Positions 7,587-12,661 of a stretch of DNA of 26,185 bases are shown here, piece by piece. The first letter of the stretch is position 1. Every line of letters begins with the position of its first letter. The stretch is taken from positions 1-26,185 of IMG/VR virus record IMGVR_UViG_3300028654_000063. The stretch is one strand, 5' to 3'. The notes under the pieces are model-generated. The model was not told where the DNA came from. It made no database searches and worked only from the letters and a program-made list of their open reading frames with translations. The stretch is from a virus. A program made the translations under genes and the position numbers.

Positions 7587-8312
7587 TTACGCTCTATATT
7601 TGTTCTTCAAATCCTTCATAGACAGCGCACCGCCAGAATCCGTTCCGGTGTTAGAAGGTCGCTGTTGTGACAATGGTGAATTGGATGACTTTATTCTTGA
7701 AGTATCATCGTTTGCCTTGATGGAAGAAGACAAGCGCTGAATCTCGTATATAGCGTCTTGAGGATTATGTTGGCACACGGACTCAATTTGATGTAATTTA
7801 GTCCTGTTGCGCGCTAAGTCATAAAAGACATCAGCAGCGTTATCAACGTGCTCAGCTAAAAGTTGAACAACATTGGGATAATATCGCATATCCACGTTAT
7901 TCGTGACGGCCTCGAAATCTTGATATTTGTCTTTACCCGCAGATATTTTCTCTTGGTAAGAGCTCACAATTCGTTTCGCTGCATCGGCTTGTTGACGTTC
8001 AAGGTTTTGCCTTTCCCAGTCTTCGCGCTGGCGATTCAGTTCTTCGCCTGTTAGGCGCTTTACGTCGTCTTCAGATAACGATTTTTGCGAATTAGTTTGT
8101 TCGTAAGTCGTAGAATTTTGTCTTTTATATTCTTCGACTGCTCGCTGAGCTGCCTTTTCAGCGGCTTCACGACGTGCATTACCAACTAACTCATTTACCT
8201 TTGATTGCGGTAGCATTCGTTCCGCTTCCTGCGTCACAGCTGCTACTGCTGCCTCTACGGGTGCCTGATTCATATCAGACGCTGTGTTATCCATAACACT
8301 ATTATCCATCAT
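7587..8312 (-). CDS. scaffolding protein
   Basis: The 241-aa protein is highly charged and rich in Gln, Glu, Lys and Asp. It has long coiled-coil stretches at about residues 50-130 (ARREAAEKAAQRAVEEYKRQ and the ELNRQREDWERQNLERQQAD region) and a short basic C-terminus (MKDLKNKYRA), as in P22 scaffold, whose basic C-terminal helices bind coat. It lies immediately before the coat gene. The start at 8312 has AGAAGGAACG upstream; a second ATG follows at once. The protein is shorter than P22 gp8 (303 aa). The call rests on composition, length and synteny. Confidence 0.8.
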   Translation of the reverse strand: MMDNSVMDNTASDMNQAPVEAAVAAVTQEAERMLPQSKVNELVGNARREAAEKAAQRAVEEYKRQNSTTYEQTNSQKSLSEDDVKRLTGEELNRQREDWERQNLERQQADAAKRIVSSYQEKISAGKDKYQDFEAVTNNVDMRYYPNVVQLLAEHVDNAADVFYDLARNRTKLHQIESVCQHNPQDAIYEIQRLSSSIKANDDTSRIKSSNSPLSQQRPSNTGTDSGGALSMKDLKNKYRA

Positions 8313-8623
8313 CGTTCCTTCTAGCTATTTCCCCGCCACGGTAACGCCTCTGCCTATCGAACAGGTCTCGAACTATTACGCCGTCACGCTAAAAATCTAC
8401 CCCACATAACGCGTGAGTTTCGTTGTGGGTCGCAATCCTTTGCTGCCAATCCTTGGCTCCCACACTGACAATGTAGACAAAGAATTGATGTCACTCAACG
8501 AAGGGTATAGAGCGGTATGAATCAGTATGTCTTTTGCACAACAAATATTAATGTCGCGTTTGTTTATTTGAACTAAAATGGTTATTGATTACGGAATAAC
8601 AGATGATTGAAAGGAAAATTAAA
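8313..8623. other. 310-base intergenic region between scaffold and the plus-strand cassette
   Basis: It holds the structured element at 8401-8464 and must hold the promoter of the plus-strand gene at 8624. Candidate -10 boxes such as TAAAAT near 8573 are present, but no convincing -35 partner was found. No open frame with a ribosome site was found on either strand. Confidence 0.5.
8401..8464 (-). ncRNA. two-hairpin AGGAU element with mutually exclusive pairings, upstream of scaffold
   Basis: Read on the minus strand, TGTGGG (from 8459-8464) and CCCACA (from 8424-8429) enclose two hairpins, GCCA-AGGAT-TGGC (8445-8457) and GCA-AAGGAT-TGC (8432-8443). The same CCCACA can instead pair with TGTGGG from 8401-8406, extended by an ACG/CGT pair. 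The element lies 90-150 bases before the scaffold start. It looks like a regulatory leader; the plus strand of this region also carries the cassette promoter zone. Confidence 0.6.
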
Positions 8624-9127
8624 ATGAATAATTCTTATGAGTTTGATCCATGTACTTTGGATGATTCGGAAGAGGATGATATTACTTTAGATAATTGGAA
8701 GCCTACACCGAAAGAAAATAAGATTATTCAATCTAAATGGAGAAAGGCCAAGATAGGTGAGAACAATAATCAAGAGCCTGGGCTTGATGAATTAAATAAA
8801 ATAGAAATGTATTTAAAGCGTAAATCACCTGATTCAGAGATTATGAAGGTATTTGGTATTACAGCAGAAACTCTTGTAGCCATTAAGCGTGGACGATATT
8901 GCCCGGTTGATGGAATAGGTCTTGATAACCTGAGTAAGATTCAAAATGAATTCAAACGCCTTGATAATGCTTTAATCAAGACCCGAAGAGGCATAGAGTA
9001 TCTTGCCAAGACTTTGTTTATAAATACAGAAGACTTAAAAGAATTTAAAGATTATTGCGAGAACAAAAAGAAAAAAGCTCAAGGACGAAAAAGAAAAGAA
9101 GTCATAACTTGTGACGAAGAGGAATAG
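8624..9127 (+). CDS. hypothetical protein of the plus-strand cassette, possible DNA-binding regulator
   Basis: I place the start at 8624 (MNNSYEFDPCTLDDSEEDD), since AAGGA lies eight bases upstream within the longer frame that begins at 8603. The product is 167 aa: an acidic N-terminus, then a helix-rich region with a helix-turn-helix-like stretch (PDSEIMKVFGITAETLVAIKRGRY), then a basic Lys-rich tail. It is encoded against the late operon, is more AT-rich than the flanking virion genes, and is followed four bases later by a small winged-helix gene. This is the usual form of a moron inserted between virion genes. The regulator call is an inference from the HTH-like segment. Confidence 0.65.
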   Translation: MNNSYEFDPCTLDDSEEDDITLDNWKPTPKENKIIQSKWRKAKIGENNNQEPGLDELNKIEMYLKRKSPDSEIMKVFGITAETLVAIKRGRYCPVDGIGLDNLSKIQNEFKRLDNALIKTRRGIEYLAKTLFINTEDLKEFKDYCENKKKKAQGRKRKEVITCDEEE

Positions 9128-9130
9128 GGC

Positions 9131-9322
9131 ATGCTTACAATTAATGGTGAAAAATACTTGGTTGAAAAAGAGGCATCATCCAAATACGGACTTTCGATAC
9201 ATTGGTTTAGACGGACACGTTATGAAGGCAAAAGTCCTCCATATCATAAATTGAATGGAAAAGTATATTACCGAGAACATGATGTTGATGAATGGTTTAA
9301 AGCAAATATGAAACCAAATTAA
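9131..9322 (+). CDS. small excisionase/AlpA-like helix-turn-helix protein, 63 aa
   Basis: MLTINGEKYLVEKEASSKYGLSIHWFRRTRYEGKSPPYHKLNGKVYYREHDVDEWFKAN follows the MerR-superfamily HTH_17 plan: a first helix with a gap (SSKYGLS), a recognition helix (HWFRRTRYEGKSPPYHKL), then a wing (GKVYYREHDVDEWF). Such proteins include excisionases and AlpA-type activators. There is no integrase in the window, so excision is not implied. It starts four bases after the upstream gene's stop; the end of that gene (GAAGAGGAATAGGGC) can supply the ribosome site. The two genes form one transcription unit. Confidence 0.75.
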   Translation: MLTINGEKYLVEKEASSKYGLSIHWFRRTRYEGKSPPYHKLNGKVYYREHDVDEWFKANMKPN

Positions 9323-9325
9323 AGG

Positions 9326-9370
9326 TCTCAGGCTTAATCAAAAAGGAAGTAAAAACTATTAAGCCTGAGA
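9326..9370. terminator. 13-bp inverted repeat between convergent genes
   Basis: TCTCAGGCTTAAT (9326-9338) and ATTAAGCCTGAGA (9358-9370) are perfect complements around a 19-base A-rich loop. It lies between the plus-strand cassette and the end of the minus-strand fibre-like gene, so it can stop both transcripts. Neither side has a clear U tract. Confidence 0.7.
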
Positions 9371-9395
9371 GGGGTTTACAACTCTATTATAACAC

Positions 9396-10685
9396 TTATT
9401 GTGGTGCAATATACGCTATATAACTTAACGCACATGTTGCGCCAGGGTCGCCTGTAAATGTCACATTAAAACTTCCACTTGCTGGAATAACCTGAGCCAC
9501 CGCCACGAGATTACTTGATGTTACAATAGTCGCAACAACTACTGAAGTGGAAGTCAAACCAGGAACTGAAACGGTAATTGGTCCAGCGCCACCACCACCT
9601 ATATTTCCTGTAACTGCTGCTTTAACTTGAGTTTTTAGCTGCACATTAGTCGTAGCAACACCAGAATCAACAGTAACCCCAGCAGTACCTGAAGCTTGAA
9701 TCAAGTTTCCACTAACAAATGCTGCTGTTTTAGCAAGAATTTGTCCAGTAGCAGCTGTGACATCAGGAATACTATAAACAGTAGATTGAGCCATTGCACT
9801 ATTGCTGATAGTCGTATTAAATGCGCCACCTGCGTTTGTAGCCACTAATCTTAAACTACCATTTGCAGCTGTAGCAGGGAATGAAACTACTGTTCCTGCT
9901 GTACCTGAAAGACCGGCTTGTATATTTCCGCCATTGATTGCTGTGGCAGCATCTTCACCTAAATTTCCTGTAGTATTGGTAAAGACTGCAATATGGTTAG
10001 CAATCGTTGGAGAGGTGAAAGTAGGAACACTTGTCGCAGCAATTCCTGAGTCAGCGATTAACCCTGCCGTACCACTTGCTTTAATAAGATTATTATTCAC
10101 CAAAGCAGCTGGAGCCACAGCAAAGTTAGCGGTTGCAGTGGCAGGATCAGGAATACTAACCACGGAAGCTTGACCCATCGCAGAATTAGAAATAGTAGTA
10201 TTCGTGTTTCCGGTATTAGCAACACCTGCCAATATCAGAGAGCCTTTACTTGCAGCAGAAGGGAAAGAAGCTAACGTTCCTGCTACTCCAGACAAACCCG
10301 CTGCAATATTTCCTGGCTGAATGACATTGCCAGCTCCAGATGATATGGTTCCAGTAGTATTGATGAAATGCGCAAGATAATTAGCTGTAGTAGGTAATAA
10401 AACATCTCCGGGATTAGACCATACTGAAAGAGTAATTTGCCCTGTCGCAGGCGCAATATTAACTGTAAAGATGCCGAACGTACCTGTTTGAGTTTGTTGA
10501 TTAAAACTATAAAGTGCCATTACAACATCTGCATTAGATAGAGGAAATCCAGAAGAAATATTACTGCTATTCATGTAACCTGATGTTGTGACAGTTGTTA
10601 AATTATCGCTAAAAACGGCAAATTTAAATTGAGGAAAGTTCCCATTGGTTACAGGAATAGGAACTGGTGACTGAAGAATACCCAT
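9396..10685 (-). CDS. repeat-containing fibre-like or decoration structural protein, 429 aa
   Basis: The protein is rich in Ala, Thr, Ser, Val and Gly, with an N-terminal beta domain of about 100 residues. Two internal repeats offset by exactly 128 residues follow: GNIAAGLSG at 125 and GNIQAGLSG at 253, and NTTISNSAM at 162 and 290. A Gly-rich hinge (GNIGGGGAGPI at 360-370) leads to a C-terminal beta domain ending SYIAYIAPQ. Such repeats are typical of phage fibres, head fibres or decoration proteins. It is placed between the portal-linked small genes and the scaffold, which is unusual for a tail fibre and favours a head-attached role. The role is inferred. Confidence 0.65.
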   Translation of the reverse strand: MGILQSPVPIPVTNGNFPQFKFAVFSDNLTTVTTSGYMNSSNISSGFPLSNADVVMALYSFNQQTQTGTFGIFTVNIAPATGQITLSVWSNPGDVLLPTTANYLAHFINTTGTISSGAGNVIQPGNIAAGLSGVAGTLASFPSAASKGSLILAGVANTGNTNTTISNSAMGQASVVSIPDPATATANFAVAPAALVNNNLIKASGTAGLIADSGIAATSVPTFTSPTIANHIAVFTNTTGNLGEDAATAINGGNIQAGLSGTAGTVVSFPATAANGSLRLVATNAGGAFNTTISNSAMAQSTVYSIPDVTAATGQILAKTAAFVSGNLIQASGTAGVTVDSGVATTNVQLKTQVKAAVTGNIGGGGAGPITVSVPGLTSTSVVVATIVTSSNLVAVAQVIPASGSFNVTFTGDPGATCALSYIAYIAPQ

Positions 10686-10690
10686 GATGT

Positions 10691-10704
10691 TAATGTCCTT
10701 ATTA
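10691..10704 (-). promoter_or_regulatory. AAGGAC-loop hairpin before the fibre-like gene
   Basis: Minus-strand TAAT-AAGGAC-ATTA is a 4-bp stem with the ribosome site AAGGA in its loop, five bases before the ATG at 10685. Confidence 0.5.
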
Positions 10705-10721
10705 TTTATGAAATTTATTCA

Positions 10722-10937
10722 TTAAGCTTTTCTTGGTGTTAATGAATCGCCTTTTCGTGACCACTCAGCTTTATCACCTTTACCCATTTTCCCATGATGA
10801 CCAGCCACATCCATTTTGTCATGACCGCGCTGTAAAACACGTTTAATACCTTGTTGATGATTATCGTTTACTTTCCGATTATCAATCATTCCTTTCATAC
10901 AGCCAGAAGATTTGTTATATCCACCATGTTGTTTCAT
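10722..10937 (-). CDS. small basic Gly/His-rich protein, 71 aa
   Basis: MKQHGGYNKSSGCMKGMIDNRKVN, ending TPRKA, is basic and rich in Gly, His and Lys, with no predicted domain. The start follows GGAGAATAAC and lies one base after the stop of the 76-aa gene, so the two are translated together. It is the last gene of the small-gene run after the portal. The repeated motif HDKMDVAGHHGKMGKGDKAEW suggests a disordered basic protein, perhaps one that binds DNA or the head. No function is claimed. Confidence 0.6.
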   Translation of the reverse strand: MKQHGGYNKSSGCMKGMIDNRKVNDNHQQGIKRVLQRGHDKMDVAGHHGKMGKGDKAEWSRKGDSLTPRKA

Positions 10938-10938
10938 G

Positions 10939-11169
10939 TTATTCTCCAGTTAATTTATTATCATAAAAGTGATTTTTTTCTCTGACATAATCAGCGTAAG
11001 TCAATCCACTAACTTGTTGGTTGCCATGCGCAGCCTTTCTCAAATGATTTGGTAATTTGTTAAAAATATCTTTTTCATATTCTTTCAATTTAGAAATCAA
11101 TTCTTTTGGGCGCTCTTTAAATTGTTTCTCAATACTAGATTTAACATTGATTGAATCTTCAGCACTCAT
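10939..11169 (-). CDS. small charged helical protein, 76 aa
   Basis: MSAEDSINVKSSIEKQFKERP, ending FYDNKLTGE, is mostly helical and charged. Its segment of residues 20-50 (RPKELISKLKEYEKDIFNKLPNHLRKAA) looks like a coiled or helical hairpin. The ATG at 11169 overlaps the upstream TAA as TAATG, so it is coupled to the 60-aa gene. No family was recognised. The unbroken coupling through this gene cluster supports its being real. Confidence 0.65.
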   Translation of the reverse strand: MSAEDSINVKSSIEKQFKERPKELISKLKEYEKDIFNKLPNHLRKAAHGNQQVSGLTYADYVREKNHFYDNKLTGE

Positions 11170-11351
11170 TACTTTGACCTCAACCCTTTCAACGTCTTAG
11201 CTAAATTAGCTTCTCTTCTGATTGACGGGCTTTTGCTATGCTCCGCTTTTGCGAGTTTCTTAGCAGGGATTTTTTCTCCTTGAGCCACATGTAAGTCTCT
11301 ATGCAACTTCCCTGGATTTTTTATGGCACCTTGAATCCATTTCTCAGCCAT
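11169..11351 (-). CDS. small conserved phage protein with KNPG/KIPAKKLAKA motif, 60 aa
   Basis: MAEKWIQGAIKNPGKLHRDLHV continues with GEKIPAKKLAKAEHSKSPSIRREANLAKTLKGLR. This compact basic pattern (W-IQ-AI-K-PG-L, then K-IP-KKL, then an R-rich helix ending LAKTLK) is familiar from short genes near phage portal and terminase regions, but no biochemical role is known to me. The ribosome site CTAGGAG sits seven bases before the ATG. Possibly nucleic-acid binding, from its basic charge. Confidence 0.7.
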   Translation of the reverse strand: MAEKWIQGAIKNPGKLHRDLHVAQGEKIPAKKLAKAEHSKSPSIRREANLAKTLKGLRSK

Positions 11352-11360
11352 GATGCGCTC

Positions 11361-11606
11361 CTAGCAATCTTTTTTCATGGGTTTTTTCATATCCCGTTTC
11401 AAATGTGAAACAGGTTTTTCTTTTTTTACAGTATCACCAACAATACGCGATTTCGTAGTTTTTCTACGTGTTTTATTAGTGTCTTTAGCCACTGGTTTTA
11501 CCGATTTATTTACAGACTTAAATGCTTTGGCTGTATCTTTCTCTTCACGTCTTAAGAACGGGCTTTTATTTTTGCCAGTTTTAGACGATTTTTTTCTGTC
11601 ATCCAT
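11361..11606 (-). CDS. very basic Lys/Thr-rich hypothetical protein, 81 aa
   Basis: MDDRKKSSKTGKNKSPFLRREEKDTAKAFKS, ending MKKPMKKDC, has about one Lys in four residues, is disordered in character and carries no domain. It starts at 11606 with AAGGA eight bases upstream, and its first 55 bases lie inside the end of the 63-aa gene in another frame. The SPFLRREE motif resembles SPSIRREAN in the 60-aa product, so the two may share a small KSP-(x)-RREx element. Possible roles are DNA condensation or scaffold assistance; these are inferences from charge alone. Confidence 0.6.
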   Translation of the reverse strand: MDDRKKSSKTGKNKSPFLRREEKDTAKAFKSVNKSVKPVAKDTNKTRRKTTKSRIVGDTVKKEKPVSHLKRDMKKPMKKDC

Positions 11607-11743
11607 TTCTCAATCCTTTCCAGTCTTTGATGCATACCATGCAATGCTTCCACGCACATCGTGGCACCTTCTTCAAATTCATTCTTCTGATGTTCAAGTG
11701 ACTCAAGTACTGCATCCAATTTATTTTCTAAATCCACACTCAT
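11552..11743 (-). CDS. small coiled-coil protein, 63 aa
   Basis: MSVDLENKLDAVLESLEHQKNEFEEGATMC begins an almost continuous amphipathic helix, with heptads such as LENKLDAVLESLEHQK and MHQRLERIEKWMTEKNRLKLAK. The ATG at 11743 has AAGGAAAGTTTGAA upstream. The -1 frame extension of the His-rich gene ends exactly on this ATG as ATGA. The acidic first half and basic last ten residues suggest an oligomeric linker or scaffold-like helper. No family is recognised. Confidence 0.65.
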   Translation of the reverse strand: MSVDLENKLDAVLESLEHQKNEFEEGATMCVEALHGMHQRLERIEKWMTEKNRLKLAKIKARS

Positions 11744-11807
11744 TTCAAACTTTCCTTTTTAACCATTTTACGAATTAATATTTCATCTTTTTTTTCATCA
11801 GCATGAT

Positions 11808-12005
11808 TTACTTTTTTTTTGCATGACCTTTATGGTGATGACTCATCATCTTTTCATGATGTTTTAATTCTTTCATGTGGTGTTTATGCATCTCTTTGTG
11901 ATGATGATGCATGTCTTTATGTGCTTCATGCTTGTGATGTTCTTTTTTGTGATGTTCTTTTTTCTCATGCTCTTTGTGATGTTCTTTTTTATGCTCGTGT
12001 TTCAT
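11808..12005 (-). CDS. extreme His/Lys/Glu-rich protein, 65 aa
   Basis: From MKHEHKKEHHKEHEKK to HHHKGHAKKK, more than a third of the residues are His and most of the rest are Lys, Glu or Met, with repeated KEHH, HKEMHKHH and HHEKMM units. I start at 12005: AAGGAG lies seven bases upstream, while the longer frame from 12080 has no ribosome site. His clusters with nearby Met suggest metal binding (Ni, Zn or Cu) or pH-dependent assembly, but that is inference. The 3' end is a run of nine A's, a likely frameshift site. The start site is inside an AGGAG-loop hairpin. Confidence 0.75.
   Translation of the reverse strand: MKHEHKKEHHKEHEKKEHHKKEHHKHEAHKDMHHHHKEMHKHHMKELKHHEKMMSHHHKGHAKKK
11811..11820 (-). 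other. slippery A-run at the end of the His-rich gene
   Basis: On the minus strand nine A's then G give the heptamer A AAA AAG just before the TAA stop. A -1 shift there opens 23 further codons (VNHADEKKDEILIRKM, then VKKESLK) that end exactly at the ATGA overlap with the next gene. An indel in the homopolymer would give the same picture. Confidence 0.5.
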
Positions 12006-12006
12006 T

Positions 12007-12021
12007 TGACACTCCTTGTCA
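12007..12021 (-). promoter_or_regulatory. AGGAG-loop hairpin at the His-rich gene start
   Basis: Minus-strand TGACA-AGGAG-TGTCA is a perfect 5-bp stem with the Shine-Dalgarno as its loop, one base before the ATG at 12005. It also overlaps the stop codon of the preceding gene. Confidence 0.6.
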
Positions 12022-12180
12022 TTTATGTTTTTTAGATGGCTTCTTTTTTCCAGACTTTTGTCTAGATTCGCTGTAAGCAATTGCTACCGCTTGTTTTTGC
12101 GGTTTTCCTGCTGCAATTTCTGCTTTTATATTCTCTTTAAACCCGGTGCTTCCTGGTTTTGCGCCTTTCTTAAGTGGCAT
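12019..12180 (-). CDS. DUF6496-like small basic phage protein, 53 aa
   Basis: MPLKKGAKPGSTGFKENIKAE continues as IAAGKPQKQAVAIAYSESRQKSG, then a Lys tail. The core AAGKPQKQAVAIAYSESR is the signature of a widespread family of very short phage proteins of unknown role, usually found near portal or head genes. The start at 12180 has GGAG six bases upstream and overlaps the end of the 60-aa gene by 11 bases. It has no cysteine and no membrane segment. Family recognition is fairly secure, function is not known. Confidence 0.8.
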   Translation of the reverse strand: MPLKKGAKPGSTGFKENIKAEIAAGKPQKQAVAIAYSESRQKSGKKKPSKKHK

Positions 12181-12352
12181 AATCTACTCCATCTATTAAA
12201 CATTCGAGCTCAAGAATTGCACCACGTGCATTCTCGATTTCTTTTTTAATAATTTTTGTGCGCTCTTTAAGAAGCTGTAATGATTCTTCGGTTGCATGAA
12301 GTGTTGTAGTCAGCATATCTTTTCTATCTTCTAATGCTTTTTTAGTAATCAT
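12170..12352 (-). CDS. small coiled-coil protein, 60 aa
   Basis: MITKKALEDRKDMLTTTLHATEESLQLLKERTKIIKKEIENARGAILELECLIDGVDYAT is one long amphipathic helix with heptad leucines and isoleucines. Such short coiled-coil chaperone-like proteins are frequent in phage head regions. The ATG overlaps the TGA of the upstream gene as ATGA at 12349-12352. No family was recognised; the tight coupling supports a real gene. Confidence 0.65.
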   Translation of the reverse strand: MITKKALEDRKDMLTTTLHATEESLQLLKERTKIIKKEIENARGAILELECLIDGVDYAT

Positions 12353-12525
12353 TGCTTCTTATCCCAAACTGTTTTATAAAGTTCTCTGCGTTCTCTATTA
12401 TCCGCGCCATCCATATGACGTCTTACCTGGTTCTCAAGTTGTTGGTCATTGAGCTTGTAGGTTTTCTTAAGTTCTTTAAACGTTCCAGAATGTAAATCAT
12501 TCCAAGTCACTTTCCCTTTCGACAT
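12349..12525 (-). CDS. small hypothetical protein, 58 aa
   Basis: I start at 12525 (MSKGKVTWNDLHSGTFKELK), because GGAGAAAGTA lies just upstream and the longer frame to 12537 would include it. The protein has a WxDLHSGTFKELKKTYKLNDQQLENQVRRHMDG core that looks like a short helical, possibly HTH-type, fold, and ends ELYKTVWDKKQ. Its 5' end overlaps the 54-aa gene by 29 bases in another frame. Function unknown. Confidence 0.6.
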   Translation of the reverse strand: MSKGKVTWNDLHSGTFKELKKTYKLNDQQLENQVRRHMDGADNRERRELYKTVWDKKQ

Positions 12526-12661
12526 TACTTTCTCCATATATTAAATAATCTTTGTACACTTCATCAAATGATGCCCCGGTTAGTTCTTTAACCAATTCAC
12601 CAAAGCTAATCGTGTCCATCTGTTTTCCTTGTGCATCAATGATGCGCGCTTCCATGTCCAT
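12497..12661 (-). CDS. short acidic protein hidden between portal and the 58-aa gene, 54 aa
   Basis: The frame MDMEARIIDAQGKQMDTISF continues GELVKELTGASFDEVYKDYLIYGESNVERESDLE. Its ATG at 12661 lies inside the last codons of the portal gene, with AAGG seven bases upstream, and its end overlaps the following gene by 29 bases. The composition (acidic, balanced, with an LTGASFDEVYKDYLIYG helix) is protein-like and differs from noise. It fills an otherwise empty 98-base gap in a run where every other gene is coupled. It is an easily missed gene; role unknown. Confidence 0.6.
   Translation of the reverse strand: MDMEARIIDAQGKQMDTISFGELVKELTGASFDEVYKDYLIYGESNVERESDLE

Noticed and set aside
9802-10173. 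123-codon plus-strand frame opposite the fibre-like gene
   Set aside because: An Ala/Val/Pro-rich shadow of the repeat protein.
11377-11778. 133-codon open frame on the plus strand
   Set aside because: It lies over three coupled minus-strand genes, has no ribosome site, and is rich in Phe, Leu and Ser as expected opposite Lys/Glu-rich genes.
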